Assembly: GCF_014648895.1 (NCBI RefSeq)
Contig: NZ_BMRZ01000007.1
Span: 291,675 to 355,674, forward strand
Direction: 5' to 3'
DNA from: Streptomyces tanashiensis
GTDB taxonomy: Bacteria > Actinomycetota > Actinomycetes > Streptomycetales > Streptomycetaceae
Length of the DNA stretch: 64,000 nucleotides
Part shown: positions 43,241-52,150 of the stretch, piece by piece
How positions within the stretch are numbered: the stretch's first letter is position 1
Layout of the letters: every line of letters begins with the position of its first letter
The notes under the pieces: model-generated
The model's input: the letters and a program-made list of their open reading frames with translations, nothing else
What the model was told of the DNA's origin: nothing
The model's database searches: none
Made by a program: the position numbers and the translations under genes

Positions 43241-43594
43241 GTGACGGACCAACAGCCGCTGTACCGCGCGGAGTCGGACCCGGACTGGAACACGGTCGCA
43301 GCCGGCACCGCGCGTGTCACCCTGCATCCGGACGAGAGCGCCCCCGAGGTCATCGTCGTCAGCGGTCCCTGCCCGCGCTGCCACCACGAGACCGTGCACG
43401 CCGAGCCGCTGATCACGTACGCCAACGCCCTCGACGGTTCCGGTCTGCTCGCCCGTCTCCTGCTCCGCCGGGCCGCCGCGACCGGCTCGCGCGACGTCGA
43501 GGTCATCTGCGCCTGTACCGCCACCCACCCCGAGGCCGGCGAGCGCAGCGGATGCGGGGCCTCCTGGGTCCTGCACGTCGAGTGGGGTGTCTGA
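43241..43594 (+). CDS. Hypothetical protein with zinc-ribbon-like cysteines, 117 aa
   Basis: GTG start with GAGGGGG upstream and TAGGTT at 43209-43214 as a likely -10. The pairs CPRCHHETVH and VICACTATHPEAGERSGCGA give four to five Cys and several His in zinc-ribbon spacing. No TM. The stop overlaps the next start (TGATG), so it is coupled to the following membrane-protein gene. Possibly a small zinc-binding adaptor; not recognised. Confidence 0.72.
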   Translation: MTDQQPLYRAESDPDWNTVAAGTARVTLHPDESAPEVIVVSGPCPRCHHETVHAEPLITYANALDGSGLLARLLLRRAAATGSRDVEVICACTATHPEAGERSGCGASWVLHVEWGV

Positions 43595-44217
43595 TGGCGG
43601 TCCGCGTCACGGCCGGCGCGCCCAGCACGCCGGCCAGTCGGTCACGGGCCGACGCGTCCCGCGGCCTCCTGGCGGGCGAGCTGGCCAGGGTCCGCGCCCA
43701 GGCCGAGAACTGGCGCAACGGCCTGGCGGCCCTGCTCGGCCTGCTGACCGCGGTCGGGATCGTCAAGGGTCCCGACACCCTGCAGGGGCTGTCGGGCGGG
43801 GCGCGCGGGGCGGTGGGACTGCTCCTGCTGGGGGGACTCCTGCTCGCCGCGGGCGGGGCCTTCTTCGCCATGCGCGCCGCCTTCGGGCTGCCGAGGCGGC
43901 GCGTCGCCGACGCCTCGCTCGAAGAGCTGCTCACCCGGGAGCGGCTGACCGTGCGCCGCGCCGTCCGGGACCTGCGGCGGGCCATCGCCGCCGGGTTCCT
44001 GGCGCTGGCCGTGGTCACCGCGGGCATCGGTCTGACCTGGTACGGCCCCCGGCCCGGGGAGCCGGGGGTGCAGATCGTGCTGACCGACGGGAGCGCGCTG
44101 TGCGGCACGCTTGTCGGGATGGACGCGAAGGGCCTGCGGATACGCGTCAAGGAGGTGGAGCGGAGGGTGCCGTCCGGGCGGGTCGGCTCCGCGAAGTCGG
44201 TGCCTAGCTGCCCCTAG
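43594..44217 (+). CDS. Hypothetical two-TM membrane protein, 207 aa
   Basis: N-terminal segment about 40 residues, TM1 NGLAALLGLLTAVGIVKG, TM2 AVGLLLLGGLLLAAGGAFFA, a cytoplasmic helical loop (EELLTRERLTVRRAVRDLRR) and TM3 AIAAGFLALAVVTAGIGLTW. A C-terminal extracytoplasmic beta domain follows (VQIVLTDGSALCGTLVGMDA then KGLRIRVKEV). Start overlaps the previous stop, so the pair is co-translated. It resembles small membrane partners of effector or signalling islands, but no family was recognised. Confidence 0.7.
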   Translation: MAVRVTAGAPSTPASRSRADASRGLLAGELARVRAQAENWRNGLAALLGLLTAVGIVKGPDTLQGLSGGARGAVGLLLLGGLLLAAGGAFFAMRAAFGLPRRRVADASLEELLTRERLTVRRAVRDLRRAIAAGFLALAVVTAGIGLTWYGPRPGEPGVQIVLTDGSALCGTLVGMDAKGLRIRVKEVERRVPSGRVGSAKSVPSCP

Positions 44218-44221
44218 CCGG

Positions 44222-45376
44222 CTAGCGGTTGGCCGTCCAGCGGGCGTCGGGGACGGCGCCCTGCCGGTGGAGTTCGGTGATCACGGGCGCGGTCTGCTCC
44301 CAGAGGACGTCCACGATCTCCTGGATCGCCGCGCCCAGCTGAAGGAGCGGTGCCGCGTCCTCGCCCAGCTGCTGCTTGGCGTGCTCGCGCACGATGTGGC
44401 GTCGGAGGCCGGTCGGCGGATGGGTCGAGGGCCCGGGGCGCGGATCGTCCCCGCCGGTCATCAGCAGGAGCACGGCCCGCTCCAGGACCTCGCAGGCGGA
44501 GAAGAACAGCTCGACGCCCGCGTGGGGAAGCGACGGGCCGAATCTCTCGCTCATCGCCATCAGGCACAGGTTCCAGCCGATGAGGTCGGCCACGCCCTCC
44601 TGCTCCCACATCCAGGCGACCTCGGTGACGTCGGCGTCTTCTGTCCCCAGCATGCGCCGCGGGGTCCTCCGGTCGGCCACGTGCTCCTCCATGACGTGGC
44701 CGTACTCGTGGCCGAGGACGAAGAGTTCCATCCCGTCCCGGAGGATGGCGCCCATCACCCGGACGATCTGCGACGGGATGTACGGGCGCGCCCGGCTCGG
44801 CCGGCCGTGCAGGAGATAGGCGAGTACGACGTCGCGGAAGCGGTGGACGGCCTCCGGTGAGTCCCGCAGATGACGACGGACCTGGTCGGTGTCCACCGAG
44901 AACGCGACCCCTTCGGCGGCGCTCCCCTCGTACGGCATCGCCAGGGCCACGGCCTTGCTGAACAGGTTGGCGAAGTTGAAGAGCTCGTTCTCGAAGACCA
45001 CGAGGTGAGCCTGCGAGTCGGGGGCGAGGAGCGTCACGGCGTTGATCTCGCCGGTGGCCAGCATGCCGAGCGCGGGACGGGTGAAGGAGTCGGGGGGAAA
45101 GGACTTCTCCAGGCGATCCGCCAGCGAGTGGATCATCGAGTATCCCCATAAGGGTTCGTCGGGCCCGCACGGCGGCCAGTGTTCCTGGGGTGTCGTCCCC
45201 AACTCGACGGCCCGCTGAAGCACGTCCTCCGGCACGTCGGGCATCTGCCTCCCGGTCTCGAGGAGGCGCTCCTTCCAGTCCGAATTCTCCGCGAGGTGCT
45301 CCAGGCCGGTCGCCCGGGCCACCTGGGCCTGCAACTCCCACAGAAAGGCCCGCGCCTTCTCCGTCTCCGACGTCAT
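44222..45376 (-). CDS. HEYGH zinc metallopeptidase-like protein
   Basis: 384 aa from the ATG at 45376. LFVLGHEYGHVMEEHVADRR (about residue 225) is an HExxH zincin motif, and EVAWMWEQEGVADLIGWNLC further on gives the ExxAD third ligand pattern of gluzincin-like enzymes. No signal peptide or TM, so it is cytoplasmic. The N-terminal 200 residues are helical with no recognised domain. It converges with the two-gene membrane pair (4 bp between stops). The substrate is unknown. Confidence 0.75.
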   Translation of the reverse strand: MTSETEKARAFLWELQAQVARATGLEHLAENSDWKERLLETGRQMPDVPEDVLQRAVELGTTPQEHWPPCGPDEPLWGYSMIHSLADRLEKSFPPDSFTRPALGMLATGEINAVTLLAPDSQAHLVVFENELFNFANLFSKAVALAMPYEGSAAEGVAFSVDTDQVRRHLRDSPEAVHRFRDVVLAYLLHGRPSRARPYIPSQIVRVMGAILRDGMELFVLGHEYGHVMEEHVADRRTPRRMLGTEDADVTEVAWMWEQEGVADLIGWNLCLMAMSERFGPSLPHAGVELFFSACEVLERAVLLLMTGGDDPRPGPSTHPPTGLRRHIVREHAKQQLGEDAAPLLQLGAAIQEIVDVLWEQTAPVITELHRQGAVPDARWTANR

Positions 45377-45648
45377 CCCGCCGTCCCCCGTCCTTCTCGC
45401 CTCCCGCCAGTCTGGCGGCGGCCGGGCGGCGACGTCAGCGGAATCGGCACAGAGCCGGCACCGCACCGGCCGGACGACGCGGAACAGCCCACTCTGGATG
45501 CTGCGTTCACGCCCCATGCGTGAGGCGGCCAATGTGTGGTTCGCCCCTATGCCCTGCACGCGCACCTGCGCCTACCGTGTGCGGACCCGGTGCCGGGACG
45601 GCCATCGGGCGGACGCGCCAGGAGCGCACGAGTGGGGGAGGCCGGAAC

Positions 45649-46950
45649 ATGGCCGACAGAAGAAGTCCGGGGCGCCGGTGGAGACTGCGCGCGGCCCGGA
45701 TCATGGCCGTGGTGGGGGTCGTCGCGGCCGCCGTGGTGGCGTCACCCGCCGCGGCGAGCGGCGCGGCCGCTCCCTCCTACCTGACCCTGGAGGCGAGCTA
45801 CGGAGCGGGGACCGTCACCAACGGCTGGGAGCGAGTCGAGCGCTATCTCGACACGACCACCGGATTCCGCACCGAGGGCTTCCCGGCGGACGGCCGCGGC
45901 GACCAGGACGGCAAGCGCGTCACCTACTTCGGTGGCGCCACCCGGCCCTCCTCGGGCCGGTTCCTGCTGTACTCGGCCCCCGGCTGGAACACCGGCAGCC
46001 GCACCACACCCGTCCTCCTCGTGCACGGCGCGAACGACACCGCGGACCGCGCCTGGGCCAACCCCGGCGAATCGGGCGGCTACGGCTGCGGCGCCGCCTC
46101 GTGCCCCTCCACCGGACTCATGCAGTACCTCTCCGGGCGCGGTCACCGCGTCTTCGCCGTCGGCTTCGCGCACAAGCAGGGCGACAACCTGATGCAGGCG
46201 CAGATCGTCGGCGACGCGATCGCCGTCATCAAGGCGAAGCTGGGCGTCGACAAGGTCGACCTGGTCGGCTGGAGCAAGGGTGAGATGTCGACCCGCGCGT
46301 ACGTGTCGTCCCTGAAGCCCGGCTGGGGACGGGCCTACGCCGGCGACGTCCGCCGGCTGATCACCCTCGGCGGCCCCAACGGCGGCTACGACTACCCGTA
46401 CGCCCACGGCTGGGCCCACGACTTCTCCATCTGGCCGGAGTGCGGAGGCAAGGTCAACGCGCCCTCCCCGCACTCCCACATGACCTGCTACGGCCTGTAC
46501 ACCGCACACCCCGAGTTCTCCATGACCCCCTCCGGCGGTCAGGACAACTACCCCGGCCAGCGCCAGATGCTGGCCCGCTGGGACGGGGTCTACGGAGTCG
46601 ACGGCGCCGCGCAGGACTGGTACACGACGTACTACGGCGGCCAGGGCTTCGCCACCGCGGGCAGCGGCATCCAGGCCGCCATCGACGCCGGTTCGCTCAT
46701 CGCCCCGCTGCACAGCGCCGGCGTCCCGGCCTCCGTCACCACCTACCTGCTCGCCGGCGGATCCGCCGACATCGTGGGCATCTTCAACGAGAACCGCGGC
46801 CCCAGCGACGGGGTCGTCTTCACCTCCAGCGCGCTCGACACCACCGGCATCCCCACCGTCGGCGGCAAGGCCACCATCGCGGCCGCCAACCACCTCGAAC
46901 TGGGCTGGCACAGCTCCGCCGCCGCCCAGGTCGCCACCTGGCTCTCCTGA
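45649..46950 (+). CDS. Secreted lipase/esterase, alpha/beta-hydrolase fold
   Basis: 433 aa. The twin-Arg-like N-terminus SPGRRWRLRAARIMAV with a hydrophobic core and ASPAAASGAAA cleavage site is a signal peptide. The mature enzyme has VLLVHGANDTADRAWANPGE as the oxyanion strand, VDLVGWSKGEMSTRAYVSS as the nucleophile elbow (GxSxG), and a late HLELGW. This is the pattern of Streptomyces secreted triacylglycerol lipases and esterases. The next hydrolase gene begins 26 bp after its stop, so the two are probably one operon. Paired cysteines (CGAASC) suggest disulfides. Confidence 0.87.
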   Translation: MADRRSPGRRWRLRAARIMAVVGVVAAAVVASPAAASGAAAPSYLTLEASYGAGTVTNGWERVERYLDTTTGFRTEGFPADGRGDQDGKRVTYFGGATRPSSGRFLLYSAPGWNTGSRTTPVLLVHGANDTADRAWANPGESGGYGCGAASCPSTGLMQYLSGRGHRVFAVGFAHKQGDNLMQAQIVGDAIAVIKAKLGVDKVDLVGWSKGEMSTRAYVSSLKPGWGRAYAGDVRRLITLGGPNGGYDYPYAHGWAHDFSIWPECGGKVNAPSPHSHMTCYGLYTAHPEFSMTPSGGQDNYPGQRQMLARWDGVYGVDGAAQDWYTTYYGGQGFATAGSGIQAAIDAGSLIAPLHSAGVPASVTTYLLAGGSADIVGIFNENRGPSDGVVFTSSALDTTGIPTVGGKATIAAANHLELGWHSSAAAQVATWLS

Positions 46951-46976
46951 AGACCCGCGACAAGGACCCGAGGACC

Positions 46977-48002
46977 ATGACCACGCTCCACACCCGCCGC
47001 GTCACCACCGGCAGACTGACCCAGCAGATCACCGAGGCCAGGTCCGAGGGCGAAGCCGTCGTCTTCGTCCACGGCAACGTCTCCTCCTCCGCGTTCTGGC
47101 ACAGCACCCTGACCACGCTGCCGGACACCTACCGCCCCCTCGCCGTCGACCTGCGCGGCTTCGGCGGCACCGACCCCCTGCCCGTCGACGCCACACGCGG
47201 CCTCCGGGACTACGCCGACGACCTCGCCGAACTGCTCGCGGCGCTCGGCATCGACCGCGCCCACCTGGTCGGCTGGTCCATGGGCGGCGGCGTCGTCATG
47301 CAGTACCTGCGCGACCACCCGGCTGCCGTGCGCTCCCTCACCCTGGTCAGCCCGGTCTCCCCGTACGGCTTCGGCGGCACCCACGGAGCGGACGGAACCC
47401 TCAACTCCGAGGACGGGGCCGGATCGGGCGGCGGCACGGCCAACCCGGACTTCGTCCGGCTGCTCGCCGAGGGCGACCGGGGCGAGGACTCCCCGCTCTC
47501 GCCGCGCTCCGTCCTGACGTCCTGCTACGTCAAGCCGCCGCTCCGCCCCGAGCGCGAGGACGAGTACGTCGAGTCGATGCTCGCCACGCGACTCGGCGAC
47601 GACCACTACCCGGGCGACAGCACGCCGTCCCCCGCCTGGCCCGGCATCGCGCCCGGCACGCGCGGCGTCCTCAACTGCATGGCCCCGACCCACTTCCGCG
47701 TCGACGACCTGCACCTGATCGACCCCAAGCCGCCGGTGCTGTGGATCCGGGGCGAGGACGACATCATCGTCTCGGACACCTCGATGTTCGACCTGGCGCA
47801 CCTCGGCTCGATCGGCGCGGTACCGGGCTGGGACGGCACCCCGGCGCAGCCGATGCTGGCGCAGACACGGCACGTCCTGGACCGCTACGCGGCGGCCGGC
47901 GGCGCCGTGCGGGAGGTCGCCGTGGCCGACGTGGGGCACGCCGTCCACCTCGAACGCCCCGAGGAGTTCGGCAAGGCGCTCATCGAGGTGCTGTCCGCGT
48001 GA
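46977..48002 (+). CDS. Alpha/beta hydrolase, cytoplasmic
   Basis: 341 aa. FVHGNVSSSAFWHSTLTTLP (oxyanion), HLVGWSMGGGVVMQYLRDHP (Ser nucleophile), RGEDDIIVSD (acid) and VADVGHAVHLERPEEFGKAL (His) are all present, so the catalytic triad is complete. A cap insert with YVKPPLRPEREDEYVESMLA sits between. Such enzymes include haloalkane or epoxide hydrolase-like esterases. It has no signal peptide, unlike the upstream gene. Its stop overlaps the next start by GTGA. Confidence 0.9.
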   Translation: MTTLHTRRVTTGRLTQQITEARSEGEAVVFVHGNVSSSAFWHSTLTTLPDTYRPLAVDLRGFGGTDPLPVDATRGLRDYADDLAELLAALGIDRAHLVGWSMGGGVVMQYLRDHPAAVRSLTLVSPVSPYGFGGTHGADGTLNSEDGAGSGGGTANPDFVRLLAEGDRGEDSPLSPRSVLTSCYVKPPLRPEREDEYVESMLATRLGDDHYPGDSTPSPAWPGIAPGTRGVLNCMAPTHFRVDDLHLIDPKPPVLWIRGEDDIIVSDTSMFDLAHLGSIGAVPGWDGTPAQPMLAQTRHVLDRYAAAGGAVREVAVADVGHAVHLERPEEFGKALIEVLSA

Positions 48003-49456
48003 CGGTGTGCCGCACGCGGCAGGGGGAGGTCCGCGGCCGGACCTCCCCCGACGGGGTGACCTCCTTCCTCGGCATCCCGTACGCGGCTCCGCCCTTCGGT
48101 GCGCGACGGTTCAGGCCGCCCGCCCCGCCGGAGCCCTGGACGGGCGTACGGGAGGCCACGGCCCACGGGCCGACGCCGCCGCACGCCCCGTACGCGCCGC
48201 CCTTCGACACCCTCATCCCGGAGCACGCCGTCCCGGGGGAGGACTGTCTGAACCTGGGCGTCTGGACCCCGGTCCCGGAGCCGGGCGCCGGCCTCCCCGT
48301 GATGGTGTGGCTGCACGGAGGGGCGTTCACCAACGGCTCGGGGTCGGCGTCCGCCTACGACGGAGGCGCCTTCGCCCGGGACGGCGTCGTCTGCGTCACG
48401 CTCAACTACCGCCTGGGGACGGACGGATTCCTGCGCCTCCCGGGCCGCCCCGACAACCGGGGTCTGCTCGACCAGATCGCCGGACTCCGCTGGGTCCGGG
48501 ACAACATCGCCTCCTTCGGCGGCGATCCGGACCTGGTGACCGTCTTCGGCGAGTCGGCGGGCGCGATGAGCATCGGCGCCCTCCTGACCACCGAAGCGGC
48601 CCGGGGCCTGTTCCGCAGGGCGATCCTGCAGAGCGGGGCCTGTCACCACTTCCTGCGCCCGGCCTCGGCGGCGCTGATCGCGGCCCGGCTCGCGGAGAAG
48701 CTGGGCATCGCGGCGGCCCCGGAGGCCTTCGAGGCCGTCCCGCTCAAGGAACTCCTCCCGGCCCAGGCCGAGTTGCGCGCCGAGATCGGCGCCGATCCGG
48801 ACCCGGCGCGGTGGGGCGAGGCCGTCCTCAACATGATGCCCTTCGAGCCGGTCCTCCCGGGTCTCACCCTCCCCGGCCCGGACTGCGACGTCGACCTCCT
48901 CATCGGCAGCAACCGCGAGGAGTACCGGCTGTTCCTGGTCCCGACGGAGCGCCTGCACGTCTTCCCCGAGACCTCGCTCCGCGCGATGACCGCGGGCTAC
49001 GGACTCGACCCGGCCGAGGCGCTCCCCGTCTACCGGGCCGCCCGGCCGGACGCCACGCCGGGCGAACTCCTCGACGCGGTGGCGACCGACTGGTTCTACC
49101 GGATCCCCGCCGTCCGCCTGGCCGAGTCCGTCCCGGGCTCCCACCTCTACGAATTCGCCTGGCGCTCACCCCGGTTCGACGGCACCCTCGGCGCCTGCCA
49201 CGCCCTCGAACTGCCCTTCGTCTTCGACCGCCTCCACGACCCGTCGTACGCGGGGCTGCTCGGCGCCGACCCGCCCCAGGCCCTCGCGGACGCCGTGCAC
49301 GGAGCCTGGGTCTCCTTCGCGAAGACGGGCAGCCCCGGCTGGAAGGCGTACGACAGGACGACCCGCACGACGATGACCTTCACCGCCGCACCGGGGCCCG
49401 CCCCCGTCGACGACCCGCGGGCACGGGAGCGGCTCCTCTGGGAGGGGGTGCGCTGA
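47999..49456 (+). CDS. Carboxylesterase/lipase family protein (type B)
   Basis: 485 aa. SFLGIPYAAPPFGARRFRPP is the type-B carboxylesterase N-terminus. PVMVWLHGGAFTNGSGSASA gives the oxyanion hole, VFGESAGAMSIGALL the nucleophile Ser, GSNREEYRLF the acid region and GACHALELPFVF the catalytic His. Members hydrolyse esters of varied size. The GTG start overlaps the previous gene (GTGA), making a three-hydrolase operon with the two upstream genes. No signal peptide. Confidence 0.93.
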   Translation: MTVCRTRQGEVRGRTSPDGVTSFLGIPYAAPPFGARRFRPPAPPEPWTGVREATAHGPTPPHAPYAPPFDTLIPEHAVPGEDCLNLGVWTPVPEPGAGLPVMVWLHGGAFTNGSGSASAYDGGAFARDGVVCVTLNYRLGTDGFLRLPGRPDNRGLLDQIAGLRWVRDNIASFGGDPDLVTVFGESAGAMSIGALLTTEAARGLFRRAILQSGACHHFLRPASAALIAARLAEKLGIAAAPEAFEAVPLKELLPAQAELRAEIGADPDPARWGEAVLNMMPFEPVLPGLTLPGPDCDVDLLIGSNREEYRLFLVPTERLHVFPETSLRAMTAGYGLDPAEALPVYRAARPDATPGELLDAVATDWFYRIPAVRLAESVPGSHLYEFAWRSPRFDGTLGACHALELPFVFDRLHDPSYAGLLGADPPQALADAVHGAWVSFAKTGSPGWKAYDRTTRTTMTFTAAPGPAPVDDPRARERLLWEGVR

Positions 49457-49532
49457 GGGACCGGGCGCCGGCTCGGGGACGGCGCGCCGGGAACCCTGTC
49501 GGCCGGCACCCGCGCCCTGCACAATCGCTCCC

Positions 49533-50627
49533 ATGACGATCACCACGGTCGCGTCGCCCGCACCCCGTCAACCGGCAGCCCTGGCACGGGGGTTCCTGAC
49601 GGGCGGCGTGATCGGGACGTCCCTCGCCGCTCTCGTCGTCGGCGGGATCGTCGAGAGCGTGCCGCTGTTCGTCGCGGGACTGGTCCTGCCCGCGCTCTAC
49701 GGCCTGCTCCGCTTCCTCGCCGGTGCGCCGCGGCGCGCCCGGGAGGCGGCCGTCGTTCCCCGTACGGCTCTCGCGTCGATCGAGGACCGGCACGTCGTCG
49801 GAGGTGAGACGAGCGACGTACCGGTGCGCTTCGGACTCACCGTCGCACCGGACGACGCGCCGGCCTTCCGGGTGGAGGTCACGCAGGACATCAACATCGT
49901 CGATCTGCCCGACCACCGGCCCGGCGGCATCGTCGTGGTCACCTATCCACCGGACCGGCCGTGGCGGGTGAGGATCGTGAAACGGCCGACACCGGAGTGG
50001 GAGGACCGTGCGGCCGGGGCCCGCCTCGACCCCGCGCCCGGGCCGGCCGTGGTGAGGGAACCCCAGGAGAGCGGTGCCGTCGGCTTCGTCAGGCTCTTCG
50101 GCCTGCTGCTCGGCGCGACCGCCGTGATCCTGCTGTTCCGCGCGGAGCTGTTCGACGAGGACACCGCCGCCGGACGAGCGCCCGCCTCCTCGAAGCCGTC
50201 CGTCTCCGCCACCTCCTGGACCGTGGTCGTGTCCTCCGGCTCCGGCACCGTCGCTCTCGGTCCCGACCGGTCGTTCCTCGACGAGGGCGAGCTGGGCCGG
50301 GCCATCGGTTCCCTCACCGACGGCCCGGGAACGCGCGAGGTGCTGACCGTCGTCGTACAGGAACGCCTGCTGTCGGTGGTGTTCTCTCCCACCGGTACGC
50401 GAGGCCCGCGGTTCGACCCGCGATCCCTGCCCCACGAACGGATCCCCGGCCTGGTCGAGGAGGCCACCACCACGCTCGGTGTCCACTCCCCGCTGACCTG
50501 GCAGCTCACCGCCGACCGCCTCGGCGGCTCCCTCAGGATCAGGGTCGGCGTGACCGGCCCCGAAGGCACGGCCTCCCTGGAGGCGGACGGACGGGGCACG
50601 GTGGTGCGGCGCACACCGGCACGGTGA
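49533..50627 (+). CDS. Hypothetical membrane protein, 364 aa
   Basis: Two N-terminal hydrophobic segments (residues about 20-60) and one central TM (VGFVRLFGLLLGATAVILLF, about 186-205) bracket a soluble beta domain. The C-terminal 150 residues (VVVSSGSGTVALGPDRSFLD, VVVQERLLSVVFSPTGTRG, LTWQLTADRLGGSLRIRVGV) are extracytoplasmic and repetitive in style. CACAAT lies 7 nt before the ATG, suggesting a leaderless start. Not recognised. Confidence 0.7.
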   Translation: MTITTVASPAPRQPAALARGFLTGGVIGTSLAALVVGGIVESVPLFVAGLVLPALYGLLRFLAGAPRRAREAAVVPRTALASIEDRHVVGGETSDVPVRFGLTVAPDDAPAFRVEVTQDINIVDLPDHRPGGIVVVTYPPDRPWRVRIVKRPTPEWEDRAAGARLDPAPGPAVVREPQESGAVGFVRLFGLLLGATAVILLFRAELFDEDTAAGRAPASSKPSVSATSWTVVVSSGSGTVALGPDRSFLDEGELGRAIGSLTDGPGTREVLTVVVQERLLSVVFSPTGTRGPRFDPRSLPHERIPGLVEEATTTLGVHSPLTWQLTADRLGGSLRIRVGVTGPEGTASLEADGRGTVVRRTPAR

Positions 50628-50704
50628 GGTGACGTGGGAGCGCGCGGTACTCGGACGGCAGGGCCCGGTGGGCCGTCCCCGGAGCGGCTGGAGGAAGAGG
50701 ACGC

Positions 50705-51092
50705 ATGGACCTGCACGGGTATCTGGCGCTGTGGTGCGGGGCGTTCGGCGCTCTGGCGCTGATCGGGTACGGGCGGTCGCTGGCCGGGGCGACCCGGGCC
50801 CAGCGGACCGTGACGGCGGTGGGGCGGATCGGCCGGGTGCGCGAGCCCCGGCACGGAAGCTCCCCGAAGGACGGGATATCCGTCGTCGTCACCTTCCACG
50901 ACCCGTCCACCGTCGGACCCCGCCGCCGCGTACGGCAGGGACGTCGCGGTCCACTACGCGCCCGCCGACCCGGCCGTCTTCACCCTGGACGCCGAAGCCG
51001 AACGCCGTCACCCGAAGCAGTACATCGTCCTCAACGCCGTGGTCCTGCTCGTGGTGGTGGCGACGACCGCCGTGGGCGTGGTCGCCCTGTGA
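50705..51092 (+). pseudogene. DUF3592-like membrane protein gene, apparently frameshifted
   Basis: The N-terminal part from the ATG at 50705 reads LWCGAFGALALIGYGRSLAG, then ISVVVTFHDPST, as in small DUF3592-type membrane proteins. The frame then turns into Arg/Pro-rich shadow sequence for about 120 codons. One base over, from about 50910 to a TGA at 51092, the sequence reads sensibly: SDPAAAYGRDVAVHYAPADP then AVFTLDAEAERRH and a C-terminal TM, YIVLNAVVLLVVVATTAVGV. The two halves make one two-TM protein if a single frameshift near 50905-50925 is allowed. It is either a true pseudogene or an error in the sequence. Confidence 0.65.
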
Positions 51093-51143
51093 CGTGCGTC
51101 CAGGGCACGGGCAGGTCCCGCGAGGCCGTCCCGGGTGGTGTCC

Positions 51144-52010
51144 TCAGGCCGCCCGGTACCGGTCCCGGACCTCGGGGCGGCGCAGGAAGCCGGCCGACGC
51201 GTAGGTCGCGACGGCGCCCACGTTGGAGCTCGGCGTGCAGACGAGCGCGCTCGACGCGCCCAGCTCCCGGAGGGCCGCCGCGGCGGCGACGCTGATCGCC
51301 CTGCCGTGACCCCGGCGGCGATGGTCCGGGTGCACGCCCATCGGTTCGAGCAGTCCGGGCCTGCCGGGGCCGGCCGACCACACCGTCACCGCCGCCACCG
51401 CCTCGCCGCGGTCGTCGTACGCCACCAGACTCCGGGCGTCGGCGTAGGGAAGGCCGGACGCCATCGCGTGCCAGCGCCGCTCCGTGAACGTCGACCCCTC
51501 GAACGCCGCCCGCTGCACCGCGGCGAACGCGTGCGCCCGCTCCGGCCCGACCACCTCGATCCGTACACAGGGATCCCCCACGGGCTCCGTGAGGTCGTGG
51601 CGCAGCGGTGTCCACGGCTCGTCGAGGTCCCAGCCGTGCCCGGACAGCAGGTCCTGGACCAGCGCGCCGACCGGTGCCTCGATGTTCACCCGTCCCTCCG
51701 GCAGGACACCGCGCCCGGGGTCCGTCACGTCCTCGACCAGGCGCCGTGCCAGCTCCTCGTCCCGGAGGACGTCCGGCGCGAGCGTCAGGCGCAGGAGCCC
51801 GGGGCCGTCCAGGAGCCCGACGGCGAGGAGCCGCCCGTCCCGGCTCCAGGTCCTGACCGCGGCGGCGGTGGCCTCCGCACCGGACCGCCAGAACCAGCCC
51901 AGGTCCCCCGGGTGCAGCTGTGTCTGCGCCCCCTCGTCCTGCCACTCCCGCAGCACGGCCACGGCCTTGCCCAGTCCCTCGACTTCCGGCTCGCCCAAGA
52001 TGATCGCCAT
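51144..52010 (-). CDS. GNAT-family N-acetyltransferase, tandem-domain type
   Basis: 288 aa. The C-terminal GNAT domain has the acetyl-CoA motif A MGVHPDHRRRGHGRAISVAA (R/Q-x-x-G-x-G/A) and VCTPSSNVGAVATYASAGF. The N-terminal half looks like a degenerate GNAT domain (AAVRTWSRDGRLLAVGLLDG), giving a pseudo-dimer as in mycothiol synthase-like enzymes. The substrate is unknown. It has no same-strand neighbour nearby. Confidence 0.87.
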   Translation of the reverse strand: MAIILGEPEVEGLGKAVAVLREWQDEGAQTQLHPGDLGWFWRSGAEATAAAVRTWSRDGRLLAVGLLDGPGLLRLTLAPDVLRDEELARRLVEDVTDPGRGVLPEGRVNIEAPVGALVQDLLSGHGWDLDEPWTPLRHDLTEPVGDPCVRIEVVGPERAHAFAAVQRAAFEGSTFTERRWHAMASGLPYADARSLVAYDDRGEAVAAVTVWSAGPGRPGLLEPMGVHPDHRRRGHGRAISVAAAAALRELGASSALVCTPSSNVGAVATYASAGFLRRPEVRDRYRAA

Positions 52011-52150
52011 GCCCCGATCACACACCACCGCGACGGAGGCCCGCACCTGGTTTCCGGGGCGCCGGCAGGGGGCTCAGCCCGACACGGAGGTCTCGTGGCG
52101 CCGCCGGTCGCCACGCGTCTCCGACCGGGCCACGACGACGGCCGCGACGC

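Noticed and set aside
50705..51295. 196-aa protein in the uninterrupted frame
   Set aside because: After about residue 70 it becomes Arg/Pro-rich, while an adjacent frame gives a sensible TM-containing C-terminus; a frameshift is the better reading.
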